DNA from: Armatimonadota bacterium
Lineage (GTDB): Bacteria; Armatimonadota; UBA10988; DTZQ01
Length of the DNA: 8,658 nucleotides
Direction of reading: 5' to 3'
Assembly: GCA_012961305.1 (NCBI GenBank)
Contig: DTZQ01000697.1
Location: forward strand, 1-8,658
The notes below the pieces were generated by a model that worked only from the letters and a program-made list of their open reading frames with translations, had not been told where the DNA came from and ran no database searches. Shown piece by piece: positions 1-6,324 of this stretch. How positions within the stretch are numbered: position 1 is the first letter of the stretch; the number at the start of each line of letters is the position of its first letter. The position numbers and the translations under genes are program-made.

Positions 1-79
1 ATAACCGATCGGAAAAGGGAAGTAGCCCAAATCATTCCCATGGAGCGGAACAAGGATCAGGAAAGGGTTTTAGCTTTGG
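1..79. other. Left edge, downstream of the metalloprotease; no feature supported
   Basis: These 79 nt follow the metalloprotease stop (TAA at 82-80). I see a short palindrome CCGATCGG at 5-12 but no hairpin followed by a T-run, so no terminator can be called. An open plus-strand frame crosses the segment into the metalloprotease antisense strand. It has no ribosome site or family resemblance. Confidence 0.4.
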
Positions 80-3000
80 TTAGGTATGGGTATGCCAGTT
101 GGCCTCTCCGGCCGCGGACTGCCAGGCTTGGGCAAAGACCAACAGGTCGTGGAAGTCCACCGCATCATCGGGGGCGCCCAGGCCGCTTTCGTCGGTGGGG
201 CCGGGGCCAGTCACGTCGCCGTGAGTCCAGGTGGTATGCAGGACGTTGTTCCGGTCGGTGGGGTCCAAATCGTTGTTGGCCCAGAAGGCCCAGAAGTCGT
301 CTAAGTTGACGATGCCGTCGCCCGTGAGGTCAAAACGAGCCTCGAAGTCCGCGTCCCCTTGCTTGCGGCCCCAGTGGGCCCGGAACTGCTCTAAGTCGGT
401 GAGGTCTACGCGCCCATCGCCACTGAAGTCGCCCGCCCCGCCGGTGGCCTGAATGGTCACCGCACCGGAAGCGCGTACCGTTCCAAAATCTTTCCCGTCA
501 TGGGGTTTAACTGTACAGTGCCACTGCTCTCCCGCCTGGGTTACACCCGCCGGAAGCACCTGCTTGTTGTTGTAGTCCCCTTGCAGCACCCCATCTTTGA
601 ACCAGCGAATTTGGGTGTTCCCTTCCGGGTCATTATTGGGGTCGCTGTATTTGTACTGGACGGTCAACTTCCATCCGGCCTTGGGCTTAGCCGGCACAAT
701 CCGCAGGTTAGTAGCCGTCGGGGGGTCGTTGGTAACTCCTCCGGCCGCAGCCACAGTAACCTTCGGCGATTGCTGCACCTGACCGAAGTCCCTGCCATCC
801 TTGGGGCGCACGGTGAAGTACCATTCCTCTCCCTCCTTTGTCACTCCGGAGGGCACGGTGGTGCGGTCGTTGTAGGCGCTGACCACCGCGCCGTTGCGAT
901 ACCAGCGGATTTGGGTGCCGCTCTCCGCATCCCCATTGGGGTCAGAATAGGTGTAACTTCCGGTCAAGGCGTCTCCGGCTTTGGGTTGGGAGGGCGTAAT
1001 GCTCAGGTCGCTTGCACGGGGAGGGTCATTGGGCACTTGCTTAACTTTGACGATGACCGTGCCCGACTTCTTCTGGGGACCGAAGTCTTTACCATCTTTA
1101 GGGCGTACGGTGAAATACCACCGCTCCCCGGCCCGGGTGGTGTTGGCCGGAAGGGTGGTCTGGTCGTTGTAGGCGGCCCGCAAGACTCCATTGCGATACC
1201 AGCGGATTTGGGTGCCGCTCTCTGCATCTCCGTCGGGGTCGGAGTAGGTATAGTTGGCGGTCAGGGCATCACCTTCCACGGGAGAGGCGGGGGTAATCTT
1301 CACATTCGAAACGGTAGGCGGATTATTTAAGTCCTCTCCGTCGCCCTCTCCAATGACCACGGTGTTGGACTTTTGCTCGGTCCCGAAATCCGTGCCATCG
1401 GAGGGCTTAACCGTAAACCGCCACTGCTCCCCGGCTTTGGTAGTGCCCGTAGGCACAACTTGCTTGTCGTTTAGAGAACTCTGGACCACCCCGTTGCGAT
1501 ACCAGCGGATTTGGGTGCCGCTTTCCGCATCCCCATCCGGGTCGTCAAAGGTGTAATTGGCGGTCAGGGCTTGGCCCGCCTTCGGGCTGGTAGGGGTGAT
1601 TTTCACGTTAGAGGCACTGGGCGGGCGGTTTTGCACTGTGGGTCCATCGGTATCGCCAGAACTGGGAAGGCGAGCGGTATCTTTCCCATCGCTGGCCTCG
1701 AAATGGTATTTATGGGAACCTTTGGCCAGATTAGTCTTGTCGTAGGTGTACACTACTCCGTCGGTATAGGTGTTATCCTTGGGGTCTTTGTTCATGTCGT
1801 AGGCCTGCCCATCAATGTAGACCCGTACATAGGAAGGGGCATCGTTATCGGCATCGGTATAGGTAACCTTATAGGTGAAAGTGGTGGAGACGTTACCCGT
1901 GCTGGGGCTTACAGAACCGTTTTTCAGCGTGGGAGGATTGTTCCGCTGCTCAGTAGAACCCACGAAATTGACCGCAGTCTGGTCGGGCCCTACGGTTACT
2001 TGGCGGGAGGAGGGGTTGAAAGTGTAATTTTGCTTGGAGGGGGTAACGGTGTAGGTGCCAGCGGCTAAATCCGTAATTTGGTATCCTCCATTGGAAGCAG
2101 TAGTAGCCTGGCCCTTAACTGAGCCATCCTTTTCCGCTTTCACCGTGACCCCAGAAATGCCCGCGCCACTACTGGTGGTAACCTTACCGCTGATTTTGTA
2201 AGTGGTACCTGCGCCCCCGGTGGTTACCTTCAAATCGGCAATAACATCGGAACCGCTGGTGCGGATGTCCTCCACCGCCACCTTAGTATCGTTCCCGGCA
2301 TAGTCTCGGCTGTTGGGGGTAGAGGAAGCGTTGAACTCCGTTTTGTTCCCGGAACCCGGCCAAGGGTCTGAATCATCACCGTAATTTTTGTTTTTCTCCA
2401 AGTCCCAGCGGCCATCGGCCTGTTCTATGGCTACTCGGTAGTGTCCGGAATCCGTATGCCCCGGATACCACTCCCGAGAGTTGTCCCGGTTTCCTCCCGT
2501 TACCTCGTCATCAATGTGATAGATAAGCAAACCGGAGCCAGGGATGTACTGGTCAAACTTAGTGGCCTGGCGGTTTTCAACCAGAAAATACTGTTTGTTG
2601 CTGGTGTTACCATCGGTCCAGAGGCGATAAATAGCCTTATTGGTTTCGACCGGAGGGATGGTTTCATCGTTGAGGTTCTGGGAGGGAGCGGTGGGGGAAA
2701 CCCAACCCCATTGCACTTTGCTCCAGGCGCAGGGATGTACGGGCGTCACCCCGTTGTTTCCCCAGGCCCCAGCGGACATGAGTCCCCAAAAGCCAATTCC
2801 CTGGGAGGAGTTGTCCGTGTCATACAGGTCGGGCAGGCCAAAAGCATGACCCGATTCATGACAGAACACCCCTATGTTTCCATCTTCCGGCATGATGACG
2901 TAGGGATATACTTTCACATTATCCACGGTAAGCGGCTGGTTAAGAACATGATAGTGCGACCAAATGTGGTCCCCGGGGTCAAACAGGCGCGTCTCCGCCC

Positions 3001-3634
3001 CCGGCCCGGCGTGAACCACCAGCAGGTACTCCACCGTGCCGTCACCGTCATTGTCGTACTGGGAAAAGTCCACATCCGGGTCGGCCAGTTGCACCGCGTC
3101 TTCCACCATCTTTTGGGCATTCTGGGGGTAATTTCCCAAACCGGCCCCCTTGTTGGTGTAATAACTGTAGGATTGGGGGGCCCGCAGCCACTTCTTCAGC
3201 ACATCCCCTTGCACGTCGAATTGACCATAGGAAGCCTCCAAGTAATAATCTCGCAGGCTGCCGGTGGAATAAGTGCCCTTGCTGAAAATCAAATCCTCAA
3301 AGTGGTCGGGCGAAGTGGTGCCCACATTGTCGGAGAAGTCTATTAGCAGCAAAATGCCTTTCATAGTCCCCGTCAGCGGGGCTTGGGGTGGGGGGGGCTG
3401 GTTGACCCCTCGACGCCGAGCCCGCTCCAGCATGGCCTGCCGGGCCGGACTCAACGCCGGCAGGCCCGGTTTGCGGGGCATTAAACAGGGGGCCTGCACA
3501 AAGGTTCGTGCCATTGCGGGAGCCACAAATGAAGCGGAGGCTGAGGCGGATGGGGAAATCAACGGGCTGCCAGCGGCCCAGAGTACTACCGCCAACCAAG
3601 CCAACAGAAACAACCCCAAAATGAATGTGCGCAT
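80..3634 (-). CDS. Secreted M6 family (immune inhibitor A-like) metalloprotease with Ig-like repeats and dockerin-like C-terminus
   Basis: This is a secreted zinc endopeptidase of 1184 residues, acting outside the cytoplasm. The start chosen is ATG at 3634, 4 nt after a GGAGGGAGG ribosome site; the in-frame TTG at 3649 lies inside that site region. Residues 1-25 are a signal peptide (MRTFILGLFLLAWLAVVLWA), followed by a Ser/Ala/Pro-rich propeptide. The M6 domain spans about 85-470. It has an EF-like loop DNDGDGTVEYLL near 194, the zinc motif HESGHAFGLPD at 259-269 (HExxHxxGxxD) and a Met-turn-like WGLMSAG near 283-289. Residues 478-560 resemble a carboxypeptidase regulatory-like fold. Residues 565-668 form a cadherin/Ig-like domain, 669-1063 four tandem Ig-like repeats, and 1069-1163 EF-hand/dockerin-like loops. 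The reading frame is intact across 3.5 kb. The M6 assignment is secure from the motifs. The substrate is unknown. The C-terminal modules suggest binding to a polymer, a cell surface or a partner protein. Confidence 0.93.
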   Translation of the reverse strand: MRTFILGLFLLAWLAVVLWAAGSPLISPSASASASFVAPAMARTFVQAPCLMPRKPGLPALSPARQAMLERARRRGVNQPPPPQAPLTGTMKGILLLIDFSDNVGTTSPDHFEDLIFSKGTYSTGSLRDYYLEASYGQFDVQGDVLKKWLRAPQSYSYYTNKGAGLGNYPQNAQKMVEDAVQLADPDVDFSQYDNDGDGTVEYLLVVHAGPGAETRLFDPGDHIWSHYHVLNQPLTVDNVKVYPYVIMPEDGNIGVFCHESGHAFGLPDLYDTDNSSQGIGFWGLMSAGAWGNNGVTPVHPCAWSKVQWGWVSPTAPSQNLNDETIPPVETNKAIYRLWTDGNTSNKQYFLVENRQATKFDQYIPGSGLLIYHIDDEVTGGNRDNSREWYPGHTDSGHYRVAIEQADGRWDLEKNKNYGDDSDPWPGSGNKTEFNASSTPNSRDYAGNDTKVAVEDIRTSGSDVIADLKVTTGGAGTTYKISGKVTTSSGAGISGVTVKAEKDGSVKGQATTASNGGYQITDLAAGTYTVTPSKQNYTFNPSSRQVTVGPDQTAVNFVGSTEQRNNPPTLKNGSVSPSTGNVSTTFTYKVTYTDADNDAPSYVRVYIDGQAYDMNKDPKDNTYTDGVVYTYDKTNLAKGSHKYHFEASDGKDTARLPSSGDTDGPTVQNRPPSASNVKITPTSPKAGQALTANYTFDDPDGDAESGTQIRWYRNGVVQSSLNDKQVVPTGTTKAGEQWRFTVKPSDGTDFGTEQKSNTVVIGEGDGEDLNNPPTVSNVKITPASPVEGDALTANYTYSDPDGDAESGTQIRWYRNGVLRAAYNDQTTLPANTTRAGERWYFTVRPKDGKDFGPQKKSGTVIVKVKQVPNDPPRASDLSITPSQPKAGDALTGSYTYSDPNGDAESGTQIRWYRNGAVVSAYNDRTTVPSGVTKEGEEWYFTVRPKDGRDFGQVQQSPKVTVAAAGGVTNDPPTATNLRIVPAKPKAGWKLTVQYKYSDPNNDPEGNTQIRWFKDGVLQGDYNNKQVLPAGVTQAGEQWHCTVKPHDGKDFGTVRASGAVTIQATGGAGDFSGDGRVDLTDLEQFRAHWGRKQGDADFEARFDLTGDGIVNLDDFWAFWANNDLDPTDRNNVLHTTWTHGDVTGPGPTDESGLGAPDDAVDFHDLLVFAQAWQSAAGEANWHTHT
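92..430 (-). other. Dockerin-like / EF-hand calcium-binding C-terminal module of the metalloprotease
   Basis: Two canonical 12-residue calcium loops are visible. They are DFSGDGRVDLTD (residues 1069-1080) and DLTGDGIVNLDD (1102-1113), each followed by an aromatic-rich helix (LEQFRAHW, FWAFW), in the spacing of a dockerin pair. A third, degenerate loop begins GDVTGPG near 1139, has a 10-15 residue insertion, and resumes DDAVDFHDLLVFAQAW. Such modules stabilise or anchor extracellular proteins through calcium. A true cohesin partner cannot be inferred from this window. Confidence 0.75.
446..1630 (-). repeat. Four tandem Ig-like repeats in the metalloprotease gene
   Basis: Four units of about 285-300 nt lie head to tail at 1346-1630, 1040-1324, 746-1030 and 446-730 (N- to C-terminal order). 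Each begins with an N-x-PP motif, continues ITPxxPxAGxxL, then SDPxGDAESGTQIRWYRNG, and ends near FTVxPKDGxDFG. A 29-nt stretch coding for the TQIRWYRNG region is identical in units 1-3, at 1494-1522, 1191-1219 and 894-922, spaced 303 and 297 nt apart. Unit 4 is more divergent (NTQIRWFKDG, with DPNNDPEG before it). Conservation at the DNA level, not only the protein level, points to recent duplication or gene conversion. The fold is inferred from the pattern. Confidence 0.88.
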
Positions 3635-3705
3635 AATTCCTCCCTCCAACTAACGCCGTCCATAGGCAAAAACCGTTGGTTCGCAAATTCATTGAGACCG
3701 TTGTT

Positions 3706-3741
3706 CAGGATGCTTGATGCCAGTATCGAGGTGGCATCCTG
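3706..3741 (-). promoter_or_regulatory. Overlapping inverted repeats in the metalloprotease 5' leader
   Basis: In the leader, CAGGATGC (3741-3734) can pair with GCATCCTG (3713-3706) as an 8-bp stem around a 20-nt loop. Alternatively GATGCCA (3738-3732) can pair with TGGCATC (3722-3716) as a 7-bp stem around a 9-nt loop. The two stems share bases 3734-3738, so they cannot both form. There is no U-run immediately after either, so this is not a standard terminator. It could be a leader switch or an mRNA stabiliser, or simply chance. No known riboswitch class is recognised. Confidence 0.35.
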
Positions 3742-3791
3742 CATCCCCTACCCTGCATCACAAACCCAACTTCAACCTTCAGATGGCCTTA

Positions 3792-3820
3792 ATTATATCA
3801 CAAATTGCACAAAATGCCAA
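3792..3820 (-). promoter_or_regulatory. Near-consensus sigma-70 promoter for the metalloprotease
   Basis: Reading the minus strand, TTGGCA (3820-3815) is one mismatch from the -35 consensus. It is followed by exactly 17 nt and then a perfect TATAAT (3797-3792). The local sequence is AT-rich compared with its surroundings. Transcription would start at about 3785, giving a leader of roughly 150 nt before the ATG at 3634. Nothing else on this strand begins between the two, so it should drive the metalloprotease. Confidence 0.8.
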
Positions 3821-3869
3821 GAATTCCTTCCCCATTGCCAAAAAAGTGTGCCCGATAATTTCCCTCAGG

Positions 3870-4220
3870 TTAGGAAGGGGCATCCAGCAGGTAATACATG
3901 GTTTCCCCGGCCCGATTTCAAACTTCAACTGTCCTCCTTCGTATGGAAAGTGCGCTGGCGCTGGTCGCCCGAAACGCTCACCTGGCGGGGAGCAATTTGC
4001 GTAGTGTACGCTCATTCCAAACCATGAATGGCCAACCGCAGGCTGCCCAACTGTTCACCCCGCCGGGCCAGGGAAATCTGGCCCTGAGCCTCCACCAGAG
4101 CATAGGGCTGGTTGGGGTCAAAGGATTGTCCGCTGGAAGGGTTCGCTCTCTGTCCGGGGCTGCCAACTGGGTCAAGGGGGCCAGAAAACCTAATTCCCGA
4201 GTAAAGTCGGACAAAATCAT
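3870..4220 (-). pseudogene. Probable decayed small gene or gene fragment downstream of the DUF6785 gene
   Basis: I do not recognise a family. On the minus strand an ideal AGGAGG site precedes ATG at 4220 by 6 nt, 43 nt after the DUF6785 stop. That frame starts MILSDFTRELGFLAPLTQLA and reaches a C4 run at 4117-4114. From there the neighbouring frame looks more protein-like (NQPYALVEAQGQISLARRGE, then QLGSLRLAIHGLE) and stops at TGA 4014-4012. The same frame carries on past the stop as AYTTQIAPRQVSVSGDQRQR to a second TGA (3927-3925). Two further one-base steps give LKFEIG and then AGETMYYLLDAPS, ending at TAA 3872-3870. All three frame steps go the same way, each consistent with loss of one base. 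The stretch ending in GETMYYLL resembles beta-sandwich tails of carbohydrate-active enzymes, but only loosely. Alternatives are an intact 69-residue gene with one sequencing indel (4012-4220), or over-reading of noncoding DNA. The ORF that stays in the first frame (82 codons from 4226) looks like a shadow after the C4 run. Confidence 0.4.
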
Positions 4221-4263
4221 AAGCATCCTCCTCCTTGTGCCGCGCTCGTTTCCCCTGCCCCTC

Positions 4264-6210
4264 TCAGTGCGGATAGGCCAAATACATCTGTTGGCCGATG
4301 AGGACTCCGTAAATGGCCCAGCAGAGGGGCAGGATGTAGTCGCCCAAAATCAGGCCCAGAAAGAAGGGTAGCACCCGCCGGTAAAGGCGCATCCCCCCGT
4401 AGCGCAGGGTGAGCCACTTGAGCATCCAGGCGACGAAGAAGGGGAACCACAGTTCCTGCATGGCCCAGTTGCCAGCCATGGCGTAGCCGATGGGATGTAT
4501 CGGCCACCACAGTACCCGCTGGCGCAGGAACATCAGCCCGGCCATGACCACCGCTCCTGCCGCCAGGGCGGTAATGGTCGTCACCTCCGGCCCCCGCGGC
4601 TGGTCCAACCAGGCCTGCAGCAGCCGAAAGGGTATCTGGGCCACCGACCGCGAGGGCCAACCGCGCACTTGGGCCGAGGCCAGTCCGTAGGCGAAGTAAA
4701 TGTGCAGCAGGGCCCACAACCCACCCAGAATGCCTACCACCGCGGCCACTGTCAGAGCCAGATGCACTCCCCGCCTTCCCCGCGGCGAATCCTGCAGGAG
4801 CCGCATGGTGGTGAGTTGGTGAATGGCCGGATTGTCGTAAAACCGCTCGTCGAAGATGCGGAACCAGGCAAAAGCCACCAATTGCTTTTTGGTCAGCAGG
4901 TCCACCCCAGCCAAGGAGAAGAGTACCTCTTGTGGACTGATGGGAGCCATGGCCGAGGGGGTGCCCGACTCGGCCACCAACCGGCTGACGGTGGTAGCGT
5001 AGAGCAGGTACAGCCCCAAAGCAGCGGCCATGACCCAGAGGGGTATGCCCACCTGCGTCCAGAAGAAAAGCATCAGCGGCACCGTCACCAACAGCCCCAC
5101 TACGGCCCAGCGCGGGGTTTCCCGGCCCGCCGACCAAAACAGCAGGCCCCGCAGGGCGGCCAGGAAATCCCTCCGACAGCGCCACAGCACCAGCAGGGCC
5201 AGCACAATGAACGCCCCGGCGTCCTGTTTGAGGTGATAGGGCGGCAGGTTGACCGACCATCCGCCCCGGTCTCGGAAGCCCAAAGACAGGGCGATGACAT
5301 CCTGCACCCGAGTCAGCACGAAGAACAGCCATATACTCAGGCTGATGTCCAAACTGAGCAGATAGCCAATGCCGATAACGAAGGGATAGAAGGCAATCCA
5401 AATGCTGCCCAAACCGTTCCAGGGCCGCACCGCGGGGACCGGCAGGCGGGTGACTTTCACGTGGATTTCGGGCACGGCGGGGTAGAGGTAATGCACGCTG
5501 TTCAGGCTTTCGATGAAGGCAGCGGTGAAAAACCCGGCCCACATCAGGCGGTTCTTCCAGAAGGGCGCCGGACGCTCCACCTGGGCCATCTCCAGCGGCA
5601 GGTAGGTGAGGGGAAAAGTCAGTCGCTCGCGCTCAATCCACTGGCGTCGCACCAGTTCAGCCAGGCATTGGAGCGCGGTTACCAGCAGGAGCATGAAAGC
5701 CGTCCAGGTCAGGCCGGGGAGCAACAAAGCCCGCAGGTGGCGGGCGGTGTACAGGGTGGAATGGCCCTCCCACAGGTCGTGGAAGGTTTCGGCATCTTGC
5801 ACCATAAACCAGCGGGGAATGAGGTCCAACCAGGTGGCCCAGGCAGTCTGGCCATGTTCGGCGAAAAACTTGGGGCCGCCGCTCATGGATGGCACCACGA
5901 ACATGGCCCACCCCACCCCGCACAGGGCCGTGCCCAGGCTGGTCATGGCGTAAATGAGCAGCAGTTCTTCCCGCCGCAGAGCCCAACGGCGGCTCACCCG
6001 CCGCAGGCCCAAACTAAGCAGGGTCAGCAGGAACAACAGAAACACCGGCCCGCGCAGCATAGTATCGCCCATCCAGGTCGCTGTCTGGACGATGATGTAC
6101 GAATACAGGCCAAACAGGGTCAGCGGCGGCAGGAGCACCGCTCCCAACACCACCGCCCGCCAGGGTAGGCCCCCGGCACGGGTCGAGTTGTCCGCGGTTC
6201 GGGGGAGCAT
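4264..6210 (-). CDS. DUF6785/DUF6784-type polytopic membrane protein, function unknown
   Basis: This 648-residue integral inner-membrane protein has roughly 12-14 hydrophobic segments, among them about 19-43, 54-70, 82-105, 162-184, 270-300, 330-344, 367-384, 388-406, 484-508, 545-562, 584-601 and 613-638. Family-like motifs are visible: WIERERLTFPLTYLPLEM (191-208) and a C-terminal block HPIGYAMAGNWAMQELWFP (572-590), followed by WMLKW, RYGG and FFLGLILGDY. These match my recollection of the DUF6785 (N-terminal) and DUF6784 (C-terminal) families, common in Armatimonadota, Planctomycetota and similar phyla and not characterised biochemically. The length and architecture suggest a transporter or a membrane enzyme, with no catalytic signature visible. 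The start at ATG 6210 has no clear ribosome site (it is preceded by an A/T run), so the start is less sure than the body. It is followed 43 nt later by the decayed remnant, so the two may once have been an operon. Confidence 0.8.
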   Translation of the reverse strand: MLPRTADNSTRAGGLPWRAVVLGAVLLPPLTLFGLYSYIIVQTATWMGDTMLRGPVFLLFLLTLLSLGLRRVSRRWALRREELLLIYAMTSLGTALCGVGWAMFVVPSMSGGPKFFAEHGQTAWATWLDLIPRWFMVQDAETFHDLWEGHSTLYTARHLRALLLPGLTWTAFMLLLVTALQCLAELVRRQWIERERLTFPLTYLPLEMAQVERPAPFWKNRLMWAGFFTAAFIESLNSVHYLYPAVPEIHVKVTRLPVPAVRPWNGLGSIWIAFYPFVIGIGYLLSLDISLSIWLFFVLTRVQDVIALSLGFRDRGGWSVNLPPYHLKQDAGAFIVLALLVLWRCRRDFLAALRGLLFWSAGRETPRWAVVGLLVTVPLMLFFWTQVGIPLWVMAAALGLYLLYATTVSRLVAESGTPSAMAPISPQEVLFSLAGVDLLTKKQLVAFAWFRIFDERFYDNPAIHQLTTMRLLQDSPRGRRGVHLALTVAAVVGILGGLWALLHIYFAYGLASAQVRGWPSRSVAQIPFRLLQAWLDQPRGPEVTTITALAAGAVVMAGLMFLRQRVLWWPIHPIGYAMAGNWAMQELWFPFFVAWMLKWLTLRYGGMRLYRRVLPFFLGLILGDYILPLCWAIYGVLIGQQMYLAYPH

Positions 6211-6324
6211 GGAAAAAAATTCGCCAAAAGCGTAACCTTTTCCTTCCCCAACCGTTAAGTTTAATAGGGAACCAGGTAGGGAGATTAGACGGCTGACCGC
6301 TTATCGGCGGAGAGGAGGACACCC
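6211..6324. promoter_or_regulatory. Divergent intergenic region between the DUF6785 gene and the gspF-gspE operon
   Basis: This 114-nt gap must carry promoters for both directions unless they lie inside the genes. An AT-rich patch around 6255-6275 (GTTAAGTTTAATAGGG on the plus strand) is the best -10 neighbourhood for either direction, but no convincing -35 partner was found. The plus side ends in a strong AGGAGG ribosome site (6313-6318), 6 nt before the gspF ATG. Confidence 0.45.

Larger units (their letters stand above)
3635..4011. other. Intergenic stretch between the metalloprotease and the frame-broken remnant
   Basis: From left to right this holds the metalloprotease ribosome site (3639-3647), the leader with its overlapping inverted repeats (3706-3741), an AT-rich core promoter (3792-3820), and the last segments of the decayed reading frame (about 3870-4011). 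The overlapping ORFs in several frames here show no family resemblance and no ribosome sites, apart from the remnant segments described separately. No tRNA or rho-independent terminator was seen. Confidence 0.5.

Noticed and set aside
5..12. Palindrome CCGATCGG as a terminator or site
   Set aside because: It has no loop and no adjacent T-run, and an 8-bp palindrome is expected by chance.
1..309. Possible end of a plus-strand gene entering from the left edge
   Set aside because: The frame is open from base 1 but runs antisense into the protease gene, turns Arg/Gly/Pro-rich, and shows no recognisable domain.
500..1330. 276-codon plus-strand open frame over the Ig-like repeats
   Set aside because: It is the antisense of a repetitive coding region. 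Its own repetitiveness simply reflects the protease repeats.
446..1630. Tandem repeats as a CRISPR array or noncoding satellite
   Set aside because: The period is about 300 nt, in frame and coding for Ig-like domains, with no short repeat-spacer structure.
2441..3346. 301-codon plus-strand open frame opposite the M6 catalytic domain
   Set aside because: The minus strand encodes a convincing HExxHxxGxxD peptidase here, and the plus frame has no ribosome site or motifs.
3779..4015. 78-codon minus-strand ORF starting at the ATGA overlap with the remnant's stop
   Set aside because: The overlap looks like translational coupling, but its Cys/Pro-rich product has no ribosome site, runs through the promoter core at 3792-3820, and is out of phase with the more protein-like segments.
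4217..5542. 441-codon open frame on the minus strand in another frame of the DUF6785 gene
   Set aside because: Composition is Gly/Arg/Pro/His/Ala-heavy with no family resemblance. It lies wholly over the real gene and beyond its stop, and is a shadow frame.
4495..6168. 557-codon open frame on the plus strand, antisense to the DUF6785 gene
   Set aside because: It is rich in Gln, Gly, Pro and His, without hydrophobic cores or recognisable motifs. It mirrors codon positions of the well-supported gene on the other strand, as expected in GC-rich DNA.
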